Assembly: GCA_000402295.1 (NCBI GenBank)
Contig: AQRW01000150.1
Span: forward strand, 9,003 to 21,025
Origin: Candidatus Aerophobus profundus SCGC AAA252-L23
Lineage (GTDB): Bacteria > Aerophobota > Aerophobia > Aerophobales > Aerophobaceae
Direction: 5' to 3'
DNA: 12,023 bases
Shown here: piece by piece, positions 1 to 7,618 of the stretch
Layout of the letters: every line of letters starts with the position of its first letter
How positions within the stretch are numbered: position 1 is the first letter of the stretch
Position numbers and translations under genes: made by a program
Notes under the pieces: generated by a model
The model's database searches: none
Told to the model about the DNA's origin: nothing
The model's input: the letters and a program-made list of their open reading frames with translations, nothing else

Positions 1-2
1 AT

Positions 3-74
3 AATTTACAAGTTCCTATATCTCAAGAGATTTTCTGGGATATAAGGAAAAATATACAGCAACAGGAGAAATAA
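3..74 (+). CDS. C-terminal tail of an unidentified upstream gene (partial)
   Basis: An open frame enters from the left edge and ends at TAA (72-74), immediately before the thi4 ATG at 75. The visible tail is 23 residues, beginning NLQVPISQ and ending NIQQQEK; it is hydrophilic at its end, as expected of a natural C-terminus. The stop abutting the next start, and the thi4 ribosome-binding site (AGGAG, 64-68) lying inside this frame, suggest a translationally coupled operon. A thiamin-pathway gene would be a natural partner for thi4, but the tail is too short to assign, and a chance open frame of this length cannot be excluded. Confidence 0.5.
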   Translation, partial: NLQVPISQEIFWDIRKNIQQQEK

Positions 75-851
75 ATGGAGTTAGACGATATAATTATTTC
101 CCGGGCTATAACGGAAAGTTTTGCCCGGGAATTTAGTCAAGCAATGGAGACAGAAGTGGCTGTGGCTGGAGCTGGACCATCAGGCCTAACCGCAGCTTAT
201 TATTTAGCTAAAACCGGAATCAAAACAGTGATATTTGAAAGAAACCTTCGGACTGGTGGTGGAATGCCCGGAGGAGGAATGATGTTTAACAAAATTGTTG
301 TTCAGGAATCTGCTCTAGAAATTCTCCAGGAGTTAGAAATCAGGACAGAGCTGTATCAAGAGGGATATTATTTAGCTAATTCACTGGAAGCTGCTTCGGC
401 ACTTACCTATCGAGCCATAAAGGAAGGAGTAAAAATATTTAACCTGATAGGGGTAGAGGATGTTATGGTTAAGGAGAATCGTGTCTGCGGTCTGGTGATA
501 AATTGGCAGGCTGTTACCTTAACCCAACTTCAGGTAGATCCCCTCAGTATTAGGTGTCAGATGGCTGTGGATGCTACCGGTCACGGATGTGAAATTATCC
601 GAAAACTTCTTGAAAGATCTTCGGTAAAATTAGCTACTCCGGAAGGTAAAATTATGGGGGAGGGAGCTATGTGGGCAGAAAAAGGGGAGAAAGCCATCAT
701 AGACAATACCGGAGAAGTTTATCCTGGTTTGTATGTAAGTGGTATGGCGGCCAACGCGGTTTATGGAAGTCCGAGAATGGGACCCATTTTTGGAGGAATG
801 CTTCTTTCCGGGAAGAAAATAGCTGATTTAATCATCGAACAATTAAGATAA
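75..851 (+). CDS. thi4: Thi4-family thiazole synthase (thiamin biosynthesis), with Gln at the usual Cys/His position
   Basis: A 258-residue member of the Thi4 family, which makes the adenylated thiazole precursor of thiamin from NAD and glycine; the prokaryotic forms use Fe(II) and free sulfide. An N-terminal FAD/NAD-type Rossmann fold carries GAGPSG (32-37) and the acidic residue E55 after the second strand. A Gly-rich loop (61-69) and the C-terminal GSPRMGPIFGG block (231-241) are Thi4 hallmarks. D155 (in VDP) and H170 (in ATGH) are spaced 15 apart and match the Fe-ligand Asp and His of methanogen Thi4. The residue before VDP, which is the sacrificial Cys in yeast and His in methanogens, is Gln (Q153). 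A good ribosome-binding site (AGGAG, 64-68) precedes the ATG. nrdJ follows after about 30 bases. The family is certain; the exact reaction is less so because of Q153. Related archaeal proteins are often annotated as ribose-1,5-bisphosphate isomerase, which is a weaker alternative. Confidence 0.9.
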   Translation: MELDDIIISRAITESFAREFSQAMETEVAVAGAGPSGLTAAYYLAKTGIKTVIFERNLRTGGGMPGGGMMFNKIVVQESALEILQELEIRTELYQEGYYLANSLEAASALTYRAIKEGVKIFNLIGVEDVMVKENRVCGLVINWQAVTLTQLQVDPLSIRCQMAVDATGHGCEIIRKLLERSSVKLATPEGKIMGEGAMWAEKGEKAIIDNTGEVYPGLYVSGMAANAVYGSPRMGPIFGGMLLSGKKIADLIIEQLR

Positions 852-881
852 TCTCCTCAGGCGTCTAAAGGAAAAATGGTA

Positions 882-3800
882 ATGAGCCAATCAAAGAAAA
901 TTGCCCTTAAGCTCTCGGAAAATGCCCTCAGGGTTTTACAAAAAAGATATCTAAGAAAAGACTCGGAAGGACGGATAATAGAGACCCCGGCAGAGATGTT
1001 TCGAAGAGTAGCCAAAAATATCTCTTTGGCTGATACGGCTTACCAGAAAACTCCTGGGGAAATAAAGAAACTTGAAGATCACTTCTATGAAATTATGAGC
1101 AATCTTGAGTTTCTTCCTAACTCTCCCACCTTAATGAATGCCGGAACTAACCTGCAACAACTATCTGCCTGCTTTGTTCTTTCTGTAGATGATTCTATCG
1201 AATCGATTTACCAGGCTATTAAAGACACGGCCATTATCCACAAAAGTGGTGGGGGAACCGGTTTCTCCTTTAGTAAAATCAGACCCAAAGGGAGTTCTGT
1301 AGGGAGTACCTCAGGAGTGGCCAGTGGTCCAGTTTCTTTTATGAAAGTATTTGATGCCAGTACTGAGGCTATCAAGCAAGGTGGAAGAAGACGGGGAGCC
1401 AACATGGGCATTCTTCACGTGACCCATCCGGATATTATGGAGTTTATCGAATGTAAACAAAATGAGGGGACGTTGAGAAATTTCAATATTTCCATGGCGG
1501 CGACTGATAAGTTTATGAAAGCTGCTACTAAGGGAGCCACTTACGATCTGATTGATCCGATAACTGGTGAGATTACCGGCAAACTCAAGGCAGAAGAGGT
1601 CATCAATAAAATAGCCGAGATGGCCTGGAAAAATGGCGAACCGGGTCTGGTGTTTCTGGATCGAATCAATCAGGATAACCCTACCCCTCGGATAGGAAAA
1701 ATAGAATCAACCAATCCCTGCATAACCTCTGATACTTGGATTATGACAGTTGAAGGACCAAGACAAGTTAAGGAGTTAGTGGGAAAAAGCTTTCTGACTC
1801 TCATAAATGGTAAGAGATATAAGAGTTTAAAAAATGGATTTTTTAAAACAGGAATAAAACCTCTTTACCGGCTGGAAACAGCCGAAGGTTTTGAGTTACG
1901 TTTGACCAAAGATCATCTGGTTATGAAAGTAGAGGAAACAACCAGATATCAAGTAAAGACTAAATGGGTAAGCGTGGAAAGTCTAAAGCAGGGAAATAAA
2001 ATTATTGTGCATAATCATAGAAACTTTGGAGGATGGGATGGAAAATATACCGAGAAGGAAGGGTATCTAATCGGCTTGCTTTTAGGTGATGGAACAATCA
2101 AGAAAGATAAAACCATTCTTTCATCTTGGGGAAATAGTAAAGGGGCCATAAAAGTTAGAAAATTAGCTCAGGAACTTGGATTAAATCCAGGTGAAAAACT
2201 AATAACTGAGAAAATAGAAAAAACCTCCCAGGATTTTTACCAGGGCCTCTTGAGAGGACTCTTTGATGCTGATGGTTCTGTCCAGGGGAATCATTCCAAA
2301 GGCGTTAGCGTAAGACTATCTCAGAGTAATCTCGAGATTCTTAAAGCTGTTCAGCGTATGCTCTTGAGGTTGGGAATATTTTCCAAGATCTATGCCCATA
2401 GGCGAAAAGCTGGAAAAAAAGAGTTGCCCGATGGTAAAGGTGGGCTAAAAGATTATCAGATAAAGGCTCAGCATGAACTGGTAATTTCCAAGGACAACTT
2501 ATGGTATTTTTGTAAAAGAGTCGGCTTTGGGGATTTAGATAAGATGGAAAAACTGGAAGATGCCATAAAAAGTTATAATCGGGCCATAAATCGAGAGCGC
2601 TTTATCACCACTGTGAAACTAATAATATCGGACCTTGTAGAAGAAGTTTATGATGTTCAAATCCCGGGGATAAATGCATTTGACGCCAATGGTTTCTATG
2701 TGCACAACTGCGGAGAGCAACCACTGCTGCCGTATGAAAGCTGCAATCTTGGTTCTATAAATTTAGCTAAAATGGTGGAGAAAAAACAGATAAACTGGGA
2801 GAAGCTTAAAAAGATAGTGCATCTAGTTGTTCACTTTCTGGATAATGTGATTGACATTAATAAATACCCTTTACCTAAAATTGCCCAGAATACTCAGGCC
2901 AACCGCAAAATAGGACTGGGGATTATGGGGTTTGCCGACCTACTTATAAAAATGGAAATTCCTTATAATTCGCCTCAGGCTCTCTTGTTGGCTGAAAAAA
3001 TTATGAAATTTATTCAAAGAGAATCAAGAAATACTTCGGCACAGTTAGCCAAAGAAAGAGGAACTTTTCCCAATTATCCGGAAAGTTCTCTAAAGGAAAA
3101 AGGACTGCCTTTGCGCAATGCTACTACCACTACCATTGCTCCAACAGGAAGCATAAGTATGATAGCTAACTGTTCTTCCGGAATCGAACCTTTGTTTAGT
3201 CTGGTCTATTATAAAGAAGTTCTCGGTGGAGAAAAGTTTCTTTACATCAATGAAGAATTTGAGAGAACTGCCCGAAAGAACAAATTTTATTCAAAAGAGT
3301 TGATGGAAGAGATTTCCCGAAATAACGGATCCTGCCAGAAAATATCCAGGGTCCCGGCTGAGATTAAAAAAATTTTTGTTACCGCTCTGGATATGAAACC
3401 CAAGACTCACCTAAAAATGCAGGCTGCTTTCCAGAAGTACACTGACAACGCTGTTTCCAAGACTATAAATCTACCCCATCATACCTCCTCAGAAAAAATC
3501 AAAGAATCCTTTTTTATTGCTCACCAACTGGGATGTAAGGGAATTACTGTTTATCGTGAGGGAAGCCGGAAGGAACAGGTTATCAGAAGTAAAATCTTTT
3601 CCCAGAAAGAAGCAAAAGTTATTGTTCCTCGACCCCGAGATCCGGTCACCTATGGAATGACCATAGAAGTTAACACAGGATGCGGAGATCTTTATGTGAC
3701 CATCAATGAGAATAAAGAAAAAAAGCTTTTTGAAGTTTTTGCCCGATTGGGTAAATCTGGTGGATGTGCCGCTTCCCAGACCGAAGCCATTGGACGACTG

Positions 3801-4139
3801 GTTTCATTAGCTTTTCGTTCAGGCATTCCCTGGCAACTGGTGACGAAGCAACTGAGGGGTATCAGTTGCGACCGTCCCCGGGGATTAGGGAAAAATAAAG
3901 TGCTCTCCTGCGCTGATGCCGTAGCCAAAGCCATTGAATATTATCAGAAATTGAAAAGAAGCAACTTATCCGGAAAAGAAGAAGAACCTCTTCGAGAAAA
4001 GGCGGATACATCAGTTAACCAAGAGAACCAAGCAATAGGTCTAAGTATGGGAGCTTGCCCTGAATGCGGATCCGGTGCTCTTGAGTATCAAGAGGGTTGT
4101 TTTATCTGCAGATCCTGTGGATATACTGAATGTAGTTAG
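882..4139 (+). CDS. nrdJ: Adenosylcobalamin-dependent (class II) ribonucleotide reductase, interrupted by an intein
   Basis: Reduces ribonucleotides to deoxyribonucleotides in the cytoplasm using a thiyl radical generated from adenosylcobalamin. Residue numbers count from an ATG at 876. The N-terminal helical region has no ATP-cone. The sequence then shows SACFVL with redox Cys C99, a Gly-rich loop GGGTGFSFSK (125-134), and N280-P281 just before the intein. After the intein come thiyl Cys C612 and E614 (CGEQPLLPYESC) and the second redox Cys C623. The substrate phosphate loop TTTIAPTGSIS is at 751-761. A TSCPD-type domain (about 915-1027) and a Cys-rich tail (C1061, C1064, C1075, C1078, C1081, C1086) resemble the C-terminal thiol-relay region of the family. 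The precursor is 1087 residues from 876; removing the intein leaves about 757, normal for the family. ATG 876 is only 3 bases from the AAAGGA at 867-872, while ATG 882 (MSQSKK) is 9 bases away, so I prefer 882. No class I small subunit is needed or seen. Confidence 0.96.
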   Translation: MSQSKKIALKLSENALRVLQKRYLRKDSEGRIIETPAEMFRRVAKNISLADTAYQKTPGEIKKLEDHFYEIMSNLEFLPNSPTLMNAGTNLQQLSACFVLSVDDSIESIYQAIKDTAIIHKSGGGTGFSFSKIRPKGSSVGSTSGVASGPVSFMKVFDASTEAIKQGGRRRGANMGILHVTHPDIMEFIECKQNEGTLRNFNISMAATDKFMKAATKGATYDLIDPITGEITGKLKAEEVINKIAEMAWKNGEPGLVFLDRINQDNPTPRIGKIESTNPCITSDTWIMTVEGPRQVKELVGKSFLTLINGKRYKSLKNGFFKTGIKPLYRLETAEGFELRLTKDHLVMKVEETTRYQVKTKWVSVESLKQGNKIIVHNHRNFGGWDGKYTEKEGYLIGLLLGDGTIKKDKTILSSWGNSKGAIKVRKLAQELGLNPGEKLITEKIEKTSQDFYQGLLRGLFDADGSVQGNHSKGVSVRLSQSNLEILKAVQRMLLRLGIFSKIYAHRRKAGKKELPDGKGGLKDYQIKAQHELVISKDNLWYFCKRVGFGDLDKMEKLEDAIKSYNRAINRERFITTVKLIISDLVEEVYDVQIPGINAFDANGFYVHNCGEQPLLPYESCNLGSINLAKMVEKKQINWEKLKKIVHLVVHFLDNVIDINKYPLPKIAQNTQANRKIGLGIMGFADLLIKMEIPYNSPQALLLAEKIMKFIQRESRNTSAQLAKERGTFPNYPESSLKEKGLPLRNATTTTIAPTGSISMIANCSSGIEPLFSLVYYKEVLGGEKFLYINEEFERTARKNKFYSKELMEEISRNNGSCQKISRVPAEIKKIFVTALDMKPKTHLKMQAAFQKYTDNAVSKTINLPHHTSSEKIKESFFIAHQLGCKGITVYREGSRKEQVIRSKIFSQKEAKVIVPRPRDPVTYGMTIEVNTGCGDLYVTINENKEKKLFEVFARLGKSGGCAASQTEAIGRLVSLAFRSGIPWQLVTKQLRGISCDRPRGLGKNKVLSCADAVAKAIEYYQKLKRSNLSGKEEEPLREKADTSVNQENQAIGLSMGACPECGSGALEYQEGCFICRSCGYTECS
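1719..2708 (+). other. Intein with LAGLIDADG homing endonuclease, inserted in NrdJ
   Basis: A 330-residue in-frame protein intron (precursor residues 282-611). It starts at C282, directly after N280-P281, and ends in VHN (609-611) before C612. Splicing blocks are visible: N-terminal CITSDTWIMTVEG, the TxxH block (T344-H347), a block-F-like VYDVQIPG (591-598), and the terminal NGFYVHN with penultimate His and final Asn. Two dodecapeptide motifs, LIGLLLGDG (398-406) and LRGLFDADG (459-467), keep their catalytic-position Asp residues (D405 and D466). Both the splicing and endonuclease parts therefore look intact. The next residue, C612, acts as the +1 nucleophile and is also the enzyme's thiyl-radical Cys. 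The flanking sequence joins as NP-CGEQPL, the normal uninterrupted class II motif, which fixes both boundaries precisely. Confidence 0.95.
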
Positions 4140-4206
4140 ATAAGCCGTAAAGACAAAGTTTATCTAAGCTATTACAATTTTTCTTTAACGTGGGTTATCT
4201 TTTTAT
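4136..4206 (+). promoter_or_regulatory. nrdJ-ispE gap with mutually exclusive hairpins and a possible promoter
   Basis: The 67-base gap, with the nrdJ stop region, contains a 5' arm (TTAGATAA, 4136-4143) that pairs perfectly with TTATCTAA (4160-4167). Most of the same arm (AGATAAGCC, 4138-4146) can instead pair at 8 of 9 positions with GGGTTATCT (4192-4200), which runs into a short T-tract (4200-4204) just before the ispE ATG. A weak promoter could also be read here: TTACAA (4172-4177), 18 bases, then TATCTT (4196-4201). No ribosome-binding site precedes ispE. The structures are visible, but their function is inference and chance pairing in AT-rich DNA is possible. Confidence 0.25.
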
Positions 4207-5079
4207 ATGAATAAGCTAAGTCTGAAAGTATCAGCTAAAATTAATCTTTATCTAAATGTTTTAGCTAAGAGAAAAGATGGTTATCATGAGATAGAGTCGG
4301 TAATTCAATCAATTAGTTTATATGACCAACTTATATTTCGTCCCTTAAAGTCGGGAGAGATAAAAATTCTTTGTTCTCACCCCCAGGTTCCCCTGGGACC
4401 GAATAATCTGTCTCATCAAGCAGCTAAACTTTTTCTTGAAGTAACTGGTATAAAAACTGGTGTAGAAATCCGGATTCAAAAGAATATCCCCATAAGAGCA
4501 GGACTGGGGGGAGGAAGTGCTGACGGAGCAGCCACTCTTTTCGGCTTAAATAAGCTTTTTCAAACTAATATTCCTCAAGCTCATCTCTTGGAGTGGGCTA
4601 GCCAATTGGGAGCTGATGTTCCTTTCTTTCTTGTAGGGGGGACCGCCCTGGTTAGGGGTAAAGGAGAACGTATCCATCCTCTCCCTTCTATCAAAGGAGG
4701 ATGGTTAGTCTTATTTTATCCGGCCATCCCTATTTCCACTTCCTGGGCATATTCTCTGGTTCAACCGGGATTGACAAAGAAAACTTTAGATGATAGATTA
4801 CTCGAGAAAAAAATTTCCCAGGAAGGCCTGGCCGGAATGAAAAATTTTTTGTATAATGCCCTGGAAAAGGTTATAACAAAAAGGTTTCCTCATTTAGAAA
4901 AAGCCAAATTTTGGATGAGGGAAAGAGGAGCCGAAGGCGTGCTGATGTCGGGTAGTGGTTCCAGCATTTTTGGACTGGTTAAAAATAGATCAGTAGGAAA
5001 GTTAATTTTTGAGGACTTAAAGAAAAAAGGACAGGCTTATCTAATCCAACCTGTGGAGAAAAGTATTAAGGAGGAGTAG
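4207..5079 (+). CDS. ispE: 4-diphosphocytidyl-2-C-methyl-D-erythritol kinase (MEP pathway)
   Basis: A GHMP-family kinase of 290 residues, the usual IspE length. It phosphorylates the 2-hydroxyl of CDP-methylerythritol with ATP, the fourth step of the methylerythritol phosphate route to isoprenoid precursors. The N-terminal AKINLYLNV motif holds K11 (the substrate/catalytic Lys, K10 in E. coli). The ATP-binding GHMP loop PIRAGLGGGSADG spans 95-107. LGADVPFF (135-141) holds the catalytic Asp D137, and the C-terminal SGSGSS loop is at 248-253. The ATG at 4207 has no Shine-Dalgarno sequence and a stop lies in frame at 4186-4188 with no other start between, so translation may be leaderless or structure-dependent. 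spoVG begins one base after the stop. The ispE-spoVG neighbourhood is familiar from Gram-positive bacteria. The assignment is firm. Confidence 0.96.
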   Translation: MNKLSLKVSAKINLYLNVLAKRKDGYHEIESVIQSISLYDQLIFRPLKSGEIKILCSHPQVPLGPNNLSHQAAKLFLEVTGIKTGVEIRIQKNIPIRAGLGGGSADGAATLFGLNKLFQTNIPQAHLLEWASQLGADVPFFLVGGTALVRGKGERIHPLPSIKGGWLVLFYPAIPISTSWAYSLVQPGLTKKTLDDRLLEKKISQEGLAGMKNFLYNALEKVITKRFPHLEKAKFWMRERGAEGVLMSGSGSSIFGLVKNRSVGKLIFEDLKKKGQAYLIQPVEKSIKEE

Positions 5080-5080
5080 G

Positions 5081-5341
5081 TTGAGAATTTCTGAAGTTAA
5101 GGTAAAAAAAGTTGAGGGTAACGAAAAATTCAAAGCCTGGGCAACCATAACCTTTGATGACTCATTTCGTATTCATGGATTAAAAATCATTGAGGGTAGA
5201 AATGGTCCTTTTGTAGCTATGCCTTCGCGGAAACTTCCCAATGGTGATTTTATAGACACTGCCTATCCTCTAAACCAAGAATTACGAGAGTTTATTCAAC
5301 AGGTTGTACTGGAAGAGTATGCCCAAGTAGGAAACCAATAA
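5081..5341 (+). CDS. spoVG: SpoVG family nucleic-acid-binding regulator
   Basis: A small 86-residue cytoplasmic protein covering the whole SpoVG family. In other bacteria members bind DNA or RNA and modulate septation, cell-wall, capsule or virulence genes; the name comes from a sporulation phenotype in Bacillus, but many non-sporulating bacteria carry it. The sequence shows the N-terminal strand RISEVKVKKV, the central FRIHGLKIIEGRNGPFVAMP block (family consensus roughly D-F-hydrophobic-IHdLKVIeG-NGlFvaMPsrk), and the ending DTAYPLNQELREFI. It starts with TTG at 5081, one base after the ispE stop. A very strong Shine-Dalgarno sequence AAGGAGGAG (5067-5075) inside the end of ispE supports this start. 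Coupled translation with ispE is likely. Its regulatory targets cannot be told from the window. Confidence 0.95.
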   Translation: MRISEVKVKKVEGNEKFKAWATITFDDSFRIHGLKIIEGRNGPFVAMPSRKLPNGDFIDTAYPLNQELREFIQQVVLEEYAQVGNQ

Positions 5342-5366
5342 ATAAAGGTTTGAAAAGGAGAAATTC

Positions 5367-6698
5367 GTGGAAGACACCAAAAGAGAGGTTCTGGAATCAG
5401 CTAAAAGGAATCAGGTTAAGTTCATCCGTCTTCTCTTTACCGACATTCTGGGATTCTTAAAAAGTCTGGCCATAACCGTGGAAGAACTGGAAAAAGCACT
5501 CGATGAGGGAGTTGGTTTTGATGGATCTTCTATTGAGGGATTTGCCAGAATTGAAGAGAGCGATATGGTTGCTAAGCCTGATCCCTCAACTTTTTGCCTT
5601 CTCCCTTCCTCTTCCAATGAATCAAGAAAAATAGCTCGCATGTTTTGTGATATTCTTCTACCCGAGGGAACCTTCTGTGTTACGGATCCTCGCTTTGTTC
5701 TCAAGAAAAACCTGGAGAAAGCAACTAAAATGGGATACACATTTTACCTCGGTCCGGAACTTGAATATTTCTATTTCAAGTCCGAGACACTTCCCCCACA
5801 ACCACTGGATGTAGGGGGTTACTTCGACTTAATCCCGCAAGACTTAGCCAGTGATATTAGAAAAGAGACTATACTAACTCTTCAGCAGATGGGAATCCAG
5901 GTGGAATGTTCTCACCATGAGGCAGCGCCATCCCAGCACGAAATAGATCTGAAATACGCCGAGGCCCTAACCATGGCAGATCAAGCTATGACCTATCGGC
6001 TGATAGTCAAGGAGATTGCTCTAAAACACGGGATTTACGCTACGTTTATGCCAAAACCAGTGTTTGGAGTAAACGGGAGTGGTATGCACGTTCATCAATC
6101 CCTTTTTCGGGGAAAAACTAATGTTTTCTTTGATCCGTCCGATGAGCATGGCCTTTCCCTCCTGGCTAAAAGATATATTGCTGGACTTCTTCGGCACGTT
6201 CAGGAATTTACTTTGGTAACTAACCAATGGGTAAATTCTTATAAAAGATTAGTTCCTGGATACGAAGCACCCGTTTATCTTTCCTGGGCTCTAAAAAATC
6301 GATCCGACCTGATTAGAGTTCCGGTATATAAGCCTGGCAAAGAGGATGCTCTGCGGGTAGAATTACGCTCCCCTGATCCGGCTTGTAATCCCTACCTCAC
6401 TTTTGCCGTGATGTTAAGTGCTGGTTTGGAAGGAATAGAAAAAAAATATGATCCGATAGAACCAGTCCGGGAAAATGTATACCAGATGACTTCGCAAGAA
6501 AGAGAAAAAGTGGGGATTACTCAGTTGCCTGAAGACCTCTGGGAAGCCATAAAAGTTGCCGAAAAAAGTGACTGGCTAAAAAATACTCTGGGAGAGGAGT
6601 TATTTGAAAAATTCATTGCCAATAAGAAAATTGAGTGGGAAAAATATCGAGCTCAGGTCACTTCCCACGAGCTGGAGCAGTATTTTTCCCTTCTCTGA
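5367..6698 (+). CDS. glnA: Type I glutamine synthetase, short (GSI-alpha) form
   Basis: Makes glutamine from glutamate, ammonia and ATP as a dodecamer; the main route of ammonium assimilation. At 443 residues it has the length of the GSI-alpha class (B. subtilis type), about 25 shorter than the adenylylated GSI-beta class. Visible active-site elements are GFDGSS with D52 (50-55), the metal-binding ELE at 131-133 in GPELEYF, NGSGMHVHQS (236-245), the flap Glu in PGYEAP (E300), and NRSDLIRVP (311-319). R61 in GFARIEESDM lines up with the Arg that mediates glutamine feedback in B. subtilis GS, so direct feedback control is plausible (inference). The GTG start has AAGGAG (5355-5360) at good spacing. 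No GlnR gene or PII gene is in the window. The C-terminus is complete at TGA 6696-6698; era begins within or just after this end. Confidence 0.97.
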   Translation: MEDTKREVLESAKRNQVKFIRLLFTDILGFLKSLAITVEELEKALDEGVGFDGSSIEGFARIEESDMVAKPDPSTFCLLPSSSNESRKIARMFCDILLPEGTFCVTDPRFVLKKNLEKATKMGYTFYLGPELEYFYFKSETLPPQPLDVGGYFDLIPQDLASDIRKETILTLQQMGIQVECSHHEAAPSQHEIDLKYAEALTMADQAMTYRLIVKEIALKHGIYATFMPKPVFGVNGSGMHVHQSLFRGKTNVFFDPSDEHGLSLLAKRYIAGLLRHVQEFTLVTNQWVNSYKRLVPGYEAPVYLSWALKNRSDLIRVPVYKPGKEDALRVELRSPDPACNPYLTFAVMLSAGLEGIEKKYDPIEPVRENVYQMTSQEREKVGITQLPEDLWEAIKVAEKSDWLKNTLGEELFEKFIANKKIEWEKYRAQVTSHELEQYFSLL

Positions 6699-7608
6699 AA
6701 AACAAAAAACGGAAAACTTTAGGTCTGGTTTCGTCAGTTTAATCGGTAAACCTAACGTAGGTAAATCCACTCTTCTTAACAAATTGGTGGGAGAGAAAAT
6801 TGCTATCGTATCGGCTTGTCCTCAGACCACCCGTAACCTCATTCGAGGAATAGTCACCTTTGACGAAGCTCAAATCATCTTTGTGGACACACCAGGAATA
6901 ACTGAGTTAAGCAAAGTCAAGACTCTGTTAGACCGACAAATAATTAGGGAAACCCTTAAAGGCTTGAAAGGTACTGATTTGATACTTTTCCTAGTGGATG
7001 GAACTCCCTTCTCTCAGGAGGATGATTTTATTCTTAAGAACTTGGAACAGCTAAAAAAGCCAGTTTTCCTGGTCATCAACAAGGTCGATCAATTAAAGGA
7101 GTTTCAATGGAAAGTTCTAAGTGAAGAATACTTAAGTCACTTTCCTTTTAGTCGAGTCATCCCTGTCTCGGCTAAAAAGCAGACTAATCTTTCCATTCTG
7201 GCGGGAGAAATGATCCAGCAACTTCCCGTTCATCCTCCTTATTATCCTTCTGACCTAATTACTGATTCTCCGGAAAGAATACTGATTGCTGAGTTCATCA
7301 GGGAGAAAATTTTTCTTTTCACCCGCCAGGAGATTCCCTATTCCAGCCTGGTAAAGATACAACAATTTGAGGAAAGAAAGAATCATTTAATGTATATCCG
7401 AGCAGCCATTTACGTGGAGCATTCCTCGCAAAGAGGTATTTTGGTGGGAAAATCAGGAAGTATGATCAAAAAAATAGGTGAGGAGGCTCGAAGGGAAATT
7501 GAGACTCACCTGGGTTGCAAAATATACCTTGACCTCTGGGTGGGAGTGAAAAAAGATTGGCGTATGCGCCAGAAATCCTTTCGGGAAATAGGACCTCAGA
7601 TGGATTAA
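6604..7608 (+). CDS. era: GTPase Era (30S ribosomal subunit assembly); start uncertain
   Basis: Essential GTPase that binds the 3' end of 16S rRNA during small-subunit maturation. Numbering from the TTG at 6604, the G domain shows G1 GKPNVGKS (48-55), the G2 region PQTTR (73-77), G3 DTPG (95-98), G4 NKVD (159-162) and G5 SAK (189-191). A C-terminal KH domain follows, with RGILVGKSGSMIKKIG (277-292). Family members usually begin some 5-15 residues before SGFVSLIG (41-48), but no ATG, GTG or TTG lies in frame between 6634 and that point. Candidates are TTG 6604 (AGGAG at 6595-6599, 4-base spacing, 95-base overlap with glnA), TTG 6631 (weak site) and the rare ATT 6682 (GGAG at 6674-6677). I list the first because of its ribosome-binding site. 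The extra N-terminus read from it comes out of the glnA end in another frame, so it may not be genuine protein. Confidence 0.93.
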   Translation: MKNSLPIRKLSGKNIELRSLPTSWSSIFPFSEKQKTENFRSGFVSLIGKPNVGKSTLLNKLVGEKIAIVSACPQTTRNLIRGIVTFDEAQIIFVDTPGITELSKVKTLLDRQIIRETLKGLKGTDLILFLVDGTPFSQEDDFILKNLEQLKKPVFLVINKVDQLKEFQWKVLSEEYLSHFPFSRVIPVSAKKQTNLSILAGEMIQQLPVHPPYYPSDLITDSPERILIAEFIREKIFLFTRQEIPYSSLVKIQQFEERKNHLMYIRAAIYVEHSSQRGILVGKSGSMIKKIGEEARREIETHLGCKIYLDLWVGVKKDWRMRQKSFREIGPQMD

Positions 7609-7618
7609 TCCTGATTTT

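Noticed and set aside
5411..5740. Open minus-strand frame of 109 codons inside glnA.
   Set aside because: Antisense to a highly conserved gene, with a low-complexity Ser/Arg-rich product and no family resemblance.
6693..6710. Possible programmed frameshift joining glnA to era: CTC TGA resembles the prfB +1 site, and an A-AAA-AAC slippery heptamer follows at 6704-6710.
   Set aside because: GlnA is full length at its TGA, the heptamer lies after that stop and a -1 shift there would not enter the era frame; no upstream Shine-Dalgarno at the prfB spacing supports a +1 shift.
7602..7611. Perfect palindrome GGATTAATCC at the era stop, considered as a bidirectional terminator between era and proB.
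   Set aside because: It has no room for a loop with a stable stem and is only ten bases long; the nearby CTGA/TCAG stem is too short as well.
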